Shown piece after piece: positions 1 through 7,658 of a stretch of 22,897 nucleotides of DNA. How positions within the stretch are numbered: the stretch's first letter is position 1; the number at the start of each line of letters is the position of its first letter. Under the pieces are notes generated by a model, which worked only from the letters and a program-made list of their open reading frames with translations, had not been told where the DNA came from and searched no databases. Source of the DNA: CAYZJV01 sp964482325 (lineage in GTDB: Bacteria > Spirochaetota > Spirochaetia > Sphaerochaetales > Sphaerochaetaceae); contig CAYZXD010000036.1 of NCBI GenBank assembly GCA_964482325.1, positions 1 to 22,897 on the forward strand, in the 5' to 3' direction. The translations under genes were made by a program, and so were the position numbers.

Positions 1-14
1 AGGACTTGCAAATA

Positions 15-86
15 AGCGACTGAGGGGAGTCGAACCCCCGTCACGAGCTTGGGAAGCTCGGGTAATAGCCGTTATACGACAGTCGC
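15..86 (-). tRNA. tRNA-Gly (anticodon CCC)
   Basis: On the minus strand the sequence folds as a full cloverleaf. The seven-base acceptor stem GCGACTG pairs with CAGTCGC. The anticodon stem CGAGC/GCTCG encloses the loop TTCCCAA, which gives anticodon CCC (reads GGG, glycine). The T arm has the usual GGTTCGACTCC core. The discriminator base is U, as expected for tRNA-Gly. CCA is not encoded, so it must be added enzymatically. Confidence 0.95.
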
Positions 87-99
87 AATAACGCATGGA

Positions 100-128
100 A
101 TGATACCCAAAAGAATCCATTCTTGCAA
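100..128 (-). promoter_or_regulatory. Promoter of tRNA-Gly
   Basis: On the minus strand a -35 box TTGCAA (123-128) and a -10 box TATCAT (100-105) are separated by exactly 17 nt. The -10 lies 13 nt before the mature tRNA 5' end, a normal distance for a short tRNA leader. This is a sigma-70-type consensus match only. Confidence 0.6.
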
Positions 129-534
129 GAGGGAATGATTCTCATCCGAGAAAAGAGGAGTCAGGGACAGTCCTACATCTGAATAACTTCCTATTCCTTC
201 GTCAAATCGTTTCTTATCGAGATCGTGGATACAGCTTGTACGATATGGTAGTTCGGTTTCACCTCCGTATACCACGAGGCATCGCACGAAACCATCACAA
301 CCACAATAGGAACTATCAATCCTTCAGTATTTGCGCACAAAGAATGCCGATGCACCATAACACACATCCTTACGAGATGCACACGTACTTCCTAGTTCTT
401 CACCGGTTACACAAGCAAAGGAGATTCAGGTATATCCCATTCGACTGCATGCGATAAAATTTTTTGTTCTTGCATCTGGCTCTCTTTCAAGTGAAAATAA
501 ACTAGGTATAAAAATCGTATTTTAGGAGGGTTTT
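129..534. other. Stretch without a recognised gene, upstream of the ABC importer operon
   Basis: About 400 bases without a gene I can recognise. Short open frames of 60-75 codons exist on both strands (for example 236-457 on + and 191-382 on -), but they have no clear ribosome binding site, motif or family resemblance, and they overlap each other. A decayed gene is possible. The last 60 bases must hold the promoter of the importer operon. TATAAA at 507-512 is a possible -10 box, but no good -35 box accompanies it. The ribosome binding site AGGAGGG ends 4 nt before the ATG at 535. Confidence 0.4.
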
Positions 535-1593
535 ATGAAGAAACTATTGGTCATGCTGTTGCTCGTGGCATGCATTGTCCCCGTAGCATTCGCTCAGGGC
601 GATCAAGAAGCCGCACCGGCAGCCCCTGCTGCACCTGCAGCTCCCGTTGAAGCTGGAAGTGTGAGTGCTTACACCACACTCGAAGAACCGCTTGCCGCAG
701 CCTTGTTCGATCTCTTCGAAAAAGAGACTGGAATCAAGGTTAACTTCGTCCGCTTGTCGGGTGGAGAAGCTGTTGCTCGTCTCGAAGCTGAGTCATCCAA
801 TCCCCAGGTCTCTATTTGGGTTGGAGGTGTTGGACTTGATCACATCACGGCAAAGACAAAAGGTCTCACGACACCATATGTGTCCCGTTTTGCCAACAAT
901 ACCCCTACCCAGTACCGAGACCCTGAAAACTACTGGATCGGGCTCTATGTCGGACCGTTGACCATCGTCACCAATTTGGACAGAGCCGCGGAATTAGGTA
1001 TCACAGCCCCCACAAGCTGGGCAGACCTCATTAAACCCGAATACAAGGGGCTTGTCAGAATGGCTAATCCCAACTCTTCAGGAACTGCCTACAATGTCCT
1101 GACCACCATGCGTTATGTCACGGGTGGTGAAAATCAAATGATAGATTACATGAAGAAGCTCGACAAGAATATCGACCAATACACCAAGAGCGGTTCCGCT
1201 CCCGGTAAGAGTGTCGCAATCGGCGAGATCCCTGTAGCTCTCGGGTATGCTCACGATCAGGTCAAACTCAAGGACGCGGGTGCGAACATCAAGATTGCTG
1301 CTCCTTCGGAAGGCACAGGATTCGAACTTGCTTCGATGTCTCTGGTAAAAGGTGGAAAGGATGCGGTCAATGCCAAAAAGCTCTATGACTGGATCATATC
1401 TTCACCGGTAGCCCAGAAGAAATTCACCGAATGGTATGTGGTTCTCGTGGCAAAAGGCGCTGTCAAGCACCCGGAAGCCCTCTCCATCGATGAGATCAAA
1501 ACGGTCGACCAGGATTTCGCCTGGGACGGTGATACAGTCAACAAGACTCGTTTGCTTGACAGATGGACCAATGAGATCGGTCAATATCGCTAA
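535..1593 (+). CDS. ABC importer periplasmic binding protein, AfuA/FbpA-like
   Basis: Extracellular solute-binding protein of the family-1/FbpA-AfuA type, which delivers ligand to the membrane permease encoded next. Residues 1-20 form a signal peptide with basic start MKK, a hydrophobic core and an AFA cleavage site before Q21; no lipobox cysteine is present. An Ala/Pro-rich linker (about 26-38) precedes the two-lobed binding domain (about 42-350). The length of 352 aa is normal for the family. A strong site AGGAGGG supports the start. It is the first gene of a three-gene operon, 42 nt before the permease. This architecture is annotated both as ferric iron (FbpABC) and as hexose-phosphate (AfuABC) importers. 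The adjacent tyrosine pair typical of FbpA iron ligands is not obvious here (only a single Tyr in PVALGYAHDQ), so I leave the substrate open. Confidence 0.85.
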   Translation: MKKLLVMLLLVACIVPVAFAQGDQEAAPAAPAAPAAPVEAGSVSAYTTLEEPLAAALFDLFEKETGIKVNFVRLSGGEAVARLEAESSNPQVSIWVGGVGLDHITAKTKGLTTPYVSRFANNTPTQYRDPENYWIGLYVGPLTIVTNLDRAAELGITAPTSWADLIKPEYKGLVRMANPNSSGTAYNVLTTMRYVTGGENQMIDYMKKLDKNIDQYTKSGSAPGKSVAIGEIPVALGYAHDQVKLKDAGANIKIAAPSEGTGFELASMSLVKGGKDAVNAKKLYDWIISSPVAQKKFTEWYVVLVAKGAVKHPEALSIDEIKTVDQDFAWDGDTVNKTRLLDRWTNEIGQYR

Positions 1594-1635
1594 ACATTCA
1601 TGACGACAACAGCATCACGCTGTATTGGATAGCAG

Positions 1636-3852
1636 ATGTTTACAAAAAAAAGAATCATTCAATTTTGTCTCGTGGCGGTGGTTTTCATCGCCGCGGACAT
1701 CTGGATGTACAACACGCTCACCGATTCGTTTGTAACGTATGTTGAAGAACGCAACTACAACGAGGTGGGCTTGTTTGTACAAACCGCCCCTGAAGAAGAT
1801 GATGATATCCCGATATGGTTGGAGAGTGTCTCTTCCATTATTCCCGATTCTCAGGCCATGTATTTCGCCTATGATGTTGATCGATTTACATTCGTTCCCG
1901 CTTCAGAAGGATCGATTGTAGCTGAACAATTATGGAATAGTTATGGACGGACAGCCGAATTCTCCAACGCCTTGGAGAGTGCCTACTACCTCGAGGCGAT
2001 GCAATTGCCCACCCGATACCCTGCCATCATCAACAATAACCAGACTACCGTTCGTGTCTTCATATCTCCTATTATTGCGGAAAATGGCTATGAGGCGACC
2101 GGTGCGGTCATGATCTTGGTCCCTACCAGCGGAGCATCTGAGTATGCAAACTTACTCGCCATCTTCGCGATCGGTGCAGCGGTGGCATTCCTTGCCATTG
2201 CCTGGGTGATCATGTTCACCCGTGACCCAGTCACCGGTTTCATGGTCTTGGGACTATTCATCATTGTGGGAGTTTTTATCGCCTTTCCGCTCTTTGAAGC
2301 GTTGAGACTCTCGTTCTTCCGAAACAATCAATTCTCCCTAGACCGATGGAAAACTGGACTCTCATCGTCATACATTGTTGCCCTTTGGGGGTCGTTGCGT
2401 TTAGGAGTATCCACTGCCACACTATCGACGATCATTGGATTTCTCATCGCATTTCTTGTGGAGAGGACTTCATTCAAGCAAAAAAAGCTCATCTCGACAT
2501 TGGCTACCATGCCGGTTATCTCTCCACCCTTCTCCCTTTCCCTCTCCATCATCCTGCTGTTCGGAAACAACGGTCTGATCAGTAAACAGTTGTTGAATCT
2601 GGGAAATGTCTCCATTTATGGTTTGGGTGGCCTCACGCTCGTGCAGACTATCAGTATGTTCCCCATTGCATTCCTCACCATCAGTGGCGTATTGCGACAA
2701 ATCGATTCTACGGTGGAAGATGCCTCTCTCGATCTCTCCGCGACCCGTTGGCATACTTTCAAATCGATCACCTTCCCGCTCACCGTTCCCGGTATTTTAT
2801 CGGCTTGGATGCTGGTGTTCACCAACTCACTTGCCGATTTTGCCAACCCGTTGCTGTTGTCGGGAAACCTTCGGGTCCTCTCGACCGAAGCCTATATGAT
2901 GGTTACCGGACGTATGAATGACCTCGGTGGAGGAGCTGTGCTCTCTTTTATGTTGCTGTTGCCCACCGTGACGGCGTTCATGGTGCAACGGTTCTGGGTA
3001 AGCAGGAAGAGTTTCGTGACCGTAACCGGAAAGCCTTCTACCACACTGACCGAATTGACTACTCCTCAAGTGAGGACAATCCTTTCTGTGGTGGCTTGGG
3101 CTGTGCTGGGATTCATCCTGATGCTCTACTTGACCATCGTTGCAGGTTGTTTCGTACGGAACTGGGGAATCGACTATACCTTCACGTTGGAAAACTGGAA
3201 GGCAATCCCGGACAGCTGGGATTCGTTGACCTCCACGGTATTGCTCGCTCTCATCTCAGCCCCCCTTGCCGGAATCATTGCCATGGTTGCGGCCATGCTG
3301 ATTGTTCGGAAGAAATTCCCCGGAAAACGATTGCTTGAAGTGTTGATGATGACACCCTATGCCATTCCAGGAACATTGATCGGTATCGCGTATGTCATTG
3401 CCTTCAACAAGCAGCCATTGCTGCTAGTCGGTACCGGAGCGATCATCGTAATCAACTATGTTATCCGGGAACTCCCGGTCGGGTTGGAGAATGGGATCAC
3501 TGCGTTGCATCAGATCGACCCATCGATCGAGGAAGCTGCACAAGATCTCGGCGCCGATGTTCCCACGGTATTCAAGACAATCGTCCTACCGTTGGTCCGT
3601 CCCGCATTCATCTCCAGCATGTCCTACACCTTCGTGCGATCGATGACAGCCGTTAGCGCGATCATCTTCCTCATCTCCGCAAAGTGGTACCACCTGACCA
3701 TCAAAATCCTCAGCTATTCTGAGAATCTCCGGTTCGGTCTGGCGAGTGTGCTCTGTACTGTGCTCATCATCATCGTGCTTGGAGTATTTGCACTCCTGCA
3801 AATGGTGGTTAAGGATGACGAGTTAACCCAAAAGACAATTTCTACGCGATAA
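1636..3852 (+). CDS. ABC importer fused double permease with N-terminal extracytoplasmic domain
   Basis: Inner-membrane permease of an AfuB/FbpB-type importer, with two BPD_transp_1 units fused in one 738-aa chain. Each half carries the EAA loop that docks the ATPase: EDASLDLSATRWHTF at about 361-375 and EEAAQDLGADVPTVF at about 632-646, each followed by an LP/PLT turn. Ahead of the first unit lie one membrane segment (about 8-25) and roughly 145 residues of polar sequence (about 27-171), then a second segment (about 172-194). The intervening part should face outside and is not part of a standard FbpB. The stop is 10 nt before the ATPase gene. No strong ribosome binding site precedes the ATG, so translation may depend partly on the upstream gene. 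Identity as a permease is firm; the substrate is not. Confidence 0.88.
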   Translation: MFTKKRIIQFCLVAVVFIAADIWMYNTLTDSFVTYVEERNYNEVGLFVQTAPEEDDDIPIWLESVSSIIPDSQAMYFAYDVDRFTFVPASEGSIVAEQLWNSYGRTAEFSNALESAYYLEAMQLPTRYPAIINNNQTTVRVFISPIIAENGYEATGAVMILVPTSGASEYANLLAIFAIGAAVAFLAIAWVIMFTRDPVTGFMVLGLFIIVGVFIAFPLFEALRLSFFRNNQFSLDRWKTGLSSSYIVALWGSLRLGVSTATLSTIIGFLIAFLVERTSFKQKKLISTLATMPVISPPFSLSLSIILLFGNNGLISKQLLNLGNVSIYGLGGLTLVQTISMFPIAFLTISGVLRQIDSTVEDASLDLSATRWHTFKSITFPLTVPGILSAWMLVFTNSLADFANPLLLSGNLRVLSTEAYMMVTGRMNDLGGGAVLSFMLLLPTVTAFMVQRFWVSRKSFVTVTGKPSTTLTELTTPQVRTILSVVAWAVLGFILMLYLTIVAGCFVRNWGIDYTFTLENWKAIPDSWDSLTSTVLLALISAPLAGIIAMVAAMLIVRKKFPGKRLLEVLMMTPYAIPGTLIGIAYVIAFNKQPLLLVGTGAIIVINYVIRELPVGLENGITALHQIDPSIEEAAQDLGADVPTVFKTIVLPLVRPAFISSMSYTFVRSMTAVSAIIFLISAKWYHLTIKILSYSENLRFGLASVLCTVLIIIVLGVFALLQMVVKDDELTQKTISTR

Positions 3853-3862
3853 AGGGACCGTT

Positions 3863-4963
3863 ATGGAAAAGAAAAGTGTTTCAGTTACATTGAAGAACGT
3901 CACCAAGAAATTCAAGGATGTCAAAGGCAAAGCCGATGTCATTGCTGTGAATGGAGCCGAGTTTGTTGTGGAACCAGGTGAACTGGTGACCCTTTTAGGG
4001 CCTTCGGGATGTGGAAAGACCACCACTCTGCGTATGGTCGCAGGATTCGAACTCCCGACCGAAGGTAATATCCTCATCGGTGATACTGATGTGACCATGT
4101 TGCCACCCAATAAGAGGGATACAGCAACCATGTTCCAGAGTTACGGGTTGTTCCCGCACATGAGCGTCTTTAACAATGTCGCATATGGACTCAAACTGCG
4201 CAAAATCTCGACAGATGAGATAAAGAAACGGGTGAACGAGTCGTTAAACCTTGTCGGATTGGCGAACTATGGAGACCGTGCTCCCGGAAAACTATCAGGC
4301 GGACAACAACAGCGTGTTGCGCTGGCGCGTTCACTTATTGTCACCCCGTCAGTATTGCTGCTGGACGAACCGTTGTCCAACTTGGATGCTCTGTTGCGTG
4401 AACAGATGCGCATCGAAATCAAGCGAATCCAGAAGACATTGGGTATCACCGCCATCTATGTCACCCACGACCGAGTTGAAGCCATGAGCCTTTCCGATCG
4501 TGTCATTGTCATGAAAAACGGATTCATCCGACAAATCGGTGCACCCGAACTAATCTATGAACAACCCGATTCCCGATTCGTTGCAGGATTTGTAGGAAAA
4601 GCAGCCTTTTTCCCTGTGGAGATCGGTGCAAAAGAGACGGAATATTGGTCCTGCAACATGGGAGGTAAAGAGGTGAAAGTCGCCCAAGCTGCTCCTGGAT
4701 TGAGTGTTGGCGACAGTGCAGTCCTCATGGCGCGTCCCGAATCGCTTCGTTTGGAGGAGAAAGGGAAAGGTCATTTGGATGGAAAGGTTCGTATGAACGT
4801 ATACTTGGGAAACAGTCTGGAGTCGTTCGTCTCTACTACATTCGGCGAAGTGTTGGTTCAGATCGACGATCCTCACTCCAAACGGGTATTCAAAGAAGGT
4901 GAGGACGTTTCCATCAACTTTAGTCCTGACCGGGTACGGATACTTGCCGAAGACGAGAATTGA
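3863..4963 (+). CDS. ABC importer ATP-binding protein (AfuC/FbpC/PotA type)
   Basis: Cytoplasmic ATPase that powers the fused permease encoded just upstream. The residues in order are Walker A GPSGCGKTT (46-54), Q-loop Gln91, signature LSGGQQQR (143-150), Walker B VLLLDEP (163-169), D-loop SNLD and switch His201 in YVTHD. The part after about residue 240 has the regulatory TOBE-like tail usual in this subfamily. The length of 366 aa is typical. AAAGGGA lies just before the ATG. It is the third gene of the operon, followed by a hairpin terminator. Its motifs (LSGGQQQR, THDRVEAMSLSD) differ in detail from the MsmK-like ATPase downstream, so the two are paralogues and not a recent duplication. 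Confidence 0.92.
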   Translation: MEKKSVSVTLKNVTKKFKDVKGKADVIAVNGAEFVVEPGELVTLLGPSGCGKTTTLRMVAGFELPTEGNILIGDTDVTMLPPNKRDTATMFQSYGLFPHMSVFNNVAYGLKLRKISTDEIKKRVNESLNLVGLANYGDRAPGKLSGGQQQRVALARSLIVTPSVLLLDEPLSNLDALLREQMRIEIKRIQKTLGITAIYVTHDRVEAMSLSDRVIVMKNGFIRQIGAPELIYEQPDSRFVAGFVGKAAFFPVEIGAKETEYWSCNMGGKEVKVAQAAPGLSVGDSAVLMARPESLRLEEKGKGHLDGKVRMNVYLGNSLESFVSTTFGEVLVQIDDPHSKRVFKEGEDVSINFSPDRVRILAEDEN

Positions 4964-4994
4964 CCCCCTATAGATAACGAGCACTGTCCCTTTG

Positions 4995-5025
4995 CCCCCG
5001 AGGTCTTTCACTTCGGGGGGTTTTT
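4995..5025 (+). terminator. Rho-independent terminator of the ABC importer operon
   Basis: CCCCCGA (4995-5001) pairs with TCGGGGG (5013-5019). The inner bases GG/CT extend the stem around a short loop, and TTTTT (5021-5025) follows. It sits 31 nt after the ATPase stop. Its U-tract almost touches the next promoter's -35 box at 5027. Confidence 0.88.
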
Positions 5026-5026
5026 A

Positions 5027-5055
5027 TTGACAATAGAACTTGAGGGGGATACACT
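5027..5055 (+). promoter_or_regulatory. Promoter of the MsmK-like ATPase gene
   Basis: A consensus -35 box TTGACA (5027-5032), a 17-nt spacer and a -10 box TACACT (5050-5055) predict a start near 5062 and a leader of about 25 nt. The site GGGGG (5076-5080) lies 6 nt before the ATG at 5087. The in-frame TTG at 5027 that could extend the protein is the -35 box itself, which rules it out as a start. Confidence 0.75.
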
Positions 5056-5086
5056 TGATCACAATAAGATAAATAGGGGGTTTTTA

Positions 5087-6181
5087 ATGGCCACTGTAGA
5101 GTTGAAGAACATCACTAAGGTGTATGACGGTAATGTCAAAGCCGTCGACAATGTCAACATCGAAATCAAAGACAGAGAATTCGTCGTTCTGGTAGGGCCT
5201 TCCGGGTGTGGAAAGTCTACCACACTTCGTATGGTAGCAGGTCTTGAGGATATCACCTCAGGTGAGCTATTCATTGATGAGAAAATGGTGAACGATGTAC
5301 CGCCAAAAGATCGGGATATCGCCATGGTATTCCAGAACTATGCGCTGTATCCACACATGACTGTGTATGACAACATGGCATTCGGGCTGAAGATCAGAAA
5401 GTTTCCCAAAGATGAGATTGATCAGCGGGTACGTGAAGCAGCAAAAATTCTAGACATAGAGCAATTGCTCGATAGAAAGCCGAAAGCTCTGTCCGGTGGA
5501 CAGCGCCAGCGTGTTGCAGTAGGACGGGCGATTGTCAGAAAACCCAAGGTCTTCCTCTTTGATGAACCGCTTTCAAACCTTGATGCAAAGCTCCGTGTGC
5601 AGATGCGTGCAGAAATTTCTTCATTGCACAATAGACTGAAAGCTACCATGATCTACGTCACCCATGATCAGGTGGAAGCTCTGACCATGGCAGACAAGAT
5701 TGTGGTCATGAAATTCGGTATCATACAGCAGATCGGCGGACCACTGGAACTGTATAATGATCCAAACAACAAGTTCGTTGCCGGTTTTATCGGTTCACCG
5801 CCCATGAACTTCATGACAGTGAATATTGTAGCTGAAGGAAAACAGCTCTTTGCCGATGAGGGGAATTTCCGCATTAAACTGACAGACAAGCTGAACAAAC
5901 TGCTTGCTGATTATGCTGGAAAGCAGGTGACTTTTGGTATTCGCCCGGAGGATGTAAAGTTCTCCGATGATGCCATTGAAGATACTACGATCAACGGTCA
6001 GGTGGGAGTTATTGAGCCGCTTGGTTCAGAAACCCATATCTATGTCACTGCCGGAAAACATCAATTCATCGGAAAGATTGAACCTGATATTCAACTGACG
6101 GTCGATCAGAAGATTTCTTTGATTCCTGATCTGGAGAAAGTAAAGTTTTTCGATTATGAAACGGAACTTGCTATCCGCTAG
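5087..6181 (+). CDS. msmK: Carbohydrate ABC importer ATPase, MsmK/UgpC/MalK type
   Basis: Cytoplasmic ATPase of CUT1-type sugar importers, 364 aa from ATG 5087. Walker A is GPSGCGKST (about 37-45), the signature LSGGQRQR, Walker B VFLFDEP, D-loop SNLDAKLR and the switch histidine lies in YVTHDQVEALTMAD. The KVYDGN start and the C-terminal TOBE/OB region with FGIRPEDV are typical of MsmK/UgpC. The gene stands alone, with its own promoter and a perfect terminator and no binding protein or permease next to it. In Gram-positive bacteria and some spirochaetes such lone MsmK ATPases serve several sugar importers; a shared role here is inferred. The exact sugar cannot be read from the sequence. Confidence 0.9.
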   Translation: MATVELKNITKVYDGNVKAVDNVNIEIKDREFVVLVGPSGCGKSTTLRMVAGLEDITSGELFIDEKMVNDVPPKDRDIAMVFQNYALYPHMTVYDNMAFGLKIRKFPKDEIDQRVREAAKILDIEQLLDRKPKALSGGQRQRVAVGRAIVRKPKVFLFDEPLSNLDAKLRVQMRAEISSLHNRLKATMIYVTHDQVEALTMADKIVVMKFGIIQQIGGPLELYNDPNNKFVAGFIGSPPMNFMTVNIVAEGKQLFADEGNFRIKLTDKLNKLLADYAGKQVTFGIRPEDVKFSDDAIEDTTINGQVGVIEPLGSETHIYVTAGKHQFIGKIEPDIQLTVDQKISLIPDLEKVKFFDYETELAIR

Positions 6182-6205
6182 TTTGAAAACAGTAATGTAA
6201 CTTAT

Positions 6206-6239
6206 CTGCAGCACGGAAATTCTGTGCTGCAGTTTTTTT
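6206..6239 (+). terminator. Rho-independent terminator of msmK
   Basis: A perfect 9-bp stem, CTGCAGCAC (6206-6214) with GTGCTGCAG (6224-6232), encloses a 9-nt loop and is followed by seven T residues (6233-6239). It lies 25 nt after the stop. Confidence 0.93.
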
Positions 6240-6240
6240 C

Positions 6241-6269
6241 TTGTATCACGACACGCTATAGCGTATGCT
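6241..6269 (+). promoter_or_regulatory. Possible promoter of the UMF1 permease, with a 12-bp palindrome
   Basis: TTGTAT (6241-6246), 17 nt, TATGCT (6264-6269). This is a weak sigma-70 match. The spacer and the first base of the -10 are filled by the perfect palindrome ACGCTATAGCGT (6253-6264), a placement typical of a repressor operator. No regulator can be assigned. Confidence 0.4.
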
Positions 6270-6290
6270 CAGAACATCGGAGGCTACAGC

Positions 6291-7607
6291 ATGCAGGATT
6301 CACGCAAAGTTGTTTTCGCTTGGTCTTTGTACGATTGGGCAAATAGTGCCTTTGCAACCACCGTCATAGCAGGATTTTTCCCCATATTTTTCAGTTCCTA
6401 CTGGTCGACTGCAAATACCGCACAACAAAGCACCTTCTATCTGGGAATGGCAAACTCTCTCGAGGCAGTACTTGTTGCACTGCTTGCTCCGATACTCGGC
6501 TCTATCGCAGATCGCGGAAGTTATAAAAAGCGCTTTCTTATATTCTTTACTTTTCTCGGTTGTGTAATGACTGGCGGGCTTTGGTTCGTCCAAGCCGGCA
6601 TGTGGCCTGTTGCCGTTATGTTCTATATCCTGGCTACCGTGGGATTTTCTGGATCACTTATTTTTTATGATGCTCTTCTCCCGGCAGTAGCATCTCCTCA
6701 GAAAATCGATTTTGTCTCATCACTGGGATATGGCTTGGGATATATTGGAGGTGGGCTCCTCTTTCTGGTTAATGTACTGATGTATCTCAACCCATCATGG
6801 TTTGGGTTTGCGGATGCCACCGTTGCTATCAAAGCGGCCTTTGTTTCGGTTGCTATCTGGTGGGCAGTATTTACCATTCCTCTTGTCGTGTTTGTGAAAG
6901 AACCGCGGTATGCGACAGGGGTGAAATCAACGCACCCGATCAAAGATGGCATTCGTCAATTCATTATCACGTTTAAGGCAATCCGCGACCTCAAGGTGGT
7001 AGGAATTTTCCTTTTAGCTTACTGGTTCTATATTGATGGGGTGGATACTATCATCAGGATGGCAGTCGATTATGGAAGCGCTATTGGATTTCCGGCATCT
7101 TCTCTTATTGTTGCGCTCCTCATCACTCAGTTTATTGCATTCCCTGCAGCCATTCTGTACAACCTGCTCGGAAAAAGAATTGGTATCAAGCAAGCACTTC
7201 TGGTAGCCATCGGTGCATATTGCCTGATCGCCGTACTCGGCTATTTCATGTCAGAATTATGGCATTTTTATGCCCTTGCCTGCACCATTGGGCTCTTTCA
7301 GGGAGGTATCCAGGCGCTTAGTAGAAGTTACTACACAAGATTGATTCCCATTGAATTCTCGGCAGAATTCTTTGGTTTCTTTAATATGCTGGGGAAGTTT
7401 GCCGCAATTATCGGTCCGGCATTAATCGGCATTGTTACCCTGAGTACCGGTAGTAATCGATTGGGCATTCTCTCCATCGTTGTACTGTTCGTCATGGGAG
7501 GAATACTCCTTACACGAGTCGATGAACAACAAGGAAAAGAAAGCCTGCAATCATTTAGAATTACTATGGCAGCAAAAGAATTGGAAGAGATTTCCAGTCA
7601 GCAATAA
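6291..7607 (+). CDS. MFS transporter, UMF1/ATG22-like family
   Basis: Major facilitator permease, 438 aa with about 12 hydrophobic membrane segments from residue 22 to about 410. The N-terminus VFAWSLYDWANSAFATTV is the hallmark of the UMF1 family (Vacuole effluxer Atg22-like, Pfam ATG22). The cytoplasmic loop after segment 2 has the MFS-like GSIADRGSYKKR. GGAGG lies 7 nt before the ATG. Bacterial members are poorly characterised; the yeast homologue exports amino acids from the vacuole, so amino-acid or small-metabolite export is only a guess here. It appears to be a single-gene unit: the msmK terminator lies upstream, and it converges with the hydrogenase operon, whose terminator lies 6 nt past its stop. 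Confidence 0.88.
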   Translation: MQDSRKVVFAWSLYDWANSAFATTVIAGFFPIFFSSYWSTANTAQQSTFYLGMANSLEAVLVALLAPILGSIADRGSYKKRFLIFFTFLGCVMTGGLWFVQAGMWPVAVMFYILATVGFSGSLIFYDALLPAVASPQKIDFVSSLGYGLGYIGGGLLFLVNVLMYLNPSWFGFADATVAIKAAFVSVAIWWAVFTIPLVVFVKEPRYATGVKSTHPIKDGIRQFIITFKAIRDLKVVGIFLLAYWFYIDGVDTIIRMAVDYGSAIGFPASSLIVALLITQFIAFPAAILYNLLGKRIGIKQALLVAIGAYCLIAVLGYFMSELWHFYALACTIGLFQGGIQALSRSYYTRLIPIEFSAEFFGFFNMLGKFAAIIGPALIGIVTLSTGSNRLGILSIVVLFVMGGILLTRVDEQQGKESLQSFRITMAAKELEEISSQQ

Positions 7608-7635
7608 AAAACAGGGAGCTGGATATCCAACTCCC
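7605..7635 (-). terminator. Terminator of the hydrogenase operon
   Basis: The hairpin GGGAG-TTGG-ATAT-CCAG-CTCCC on the minus strand (7614-7635; one mismatched pair) is followed by TGTTTTTTA (7613-7605). The T-rich tail on the minus strand assigns it to the hydrogenase operon. On the plus strand the same hairpin lies directly after the MFS stop but lacks a T-tract. Confidence 0.8.
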
Positions 7636-7658
7636 CGAGTTTATGGCTTTTAAGCCGA

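Noticed and set aside
236..457. 73-codon open frame on + (and overlapping frames on -) before the importer operon
   Set aside because: No ribosome binding site, no recognisable motif, and frames open on both strands; I could not read a transposase or other family in any frame.
1598..1630. Ten-codon mini-frame between the binding protein and permease genes
   Set aside because: No Shine-Dalgarno sequence, and such short frames are expected by chance.
5027..5086. N-terminal extension of MsmK from TTG 5027
   Set aside because: The TTG is part of the -35 box TTGACA; homologues start at MATVELKN, which has its own site GGGGG.
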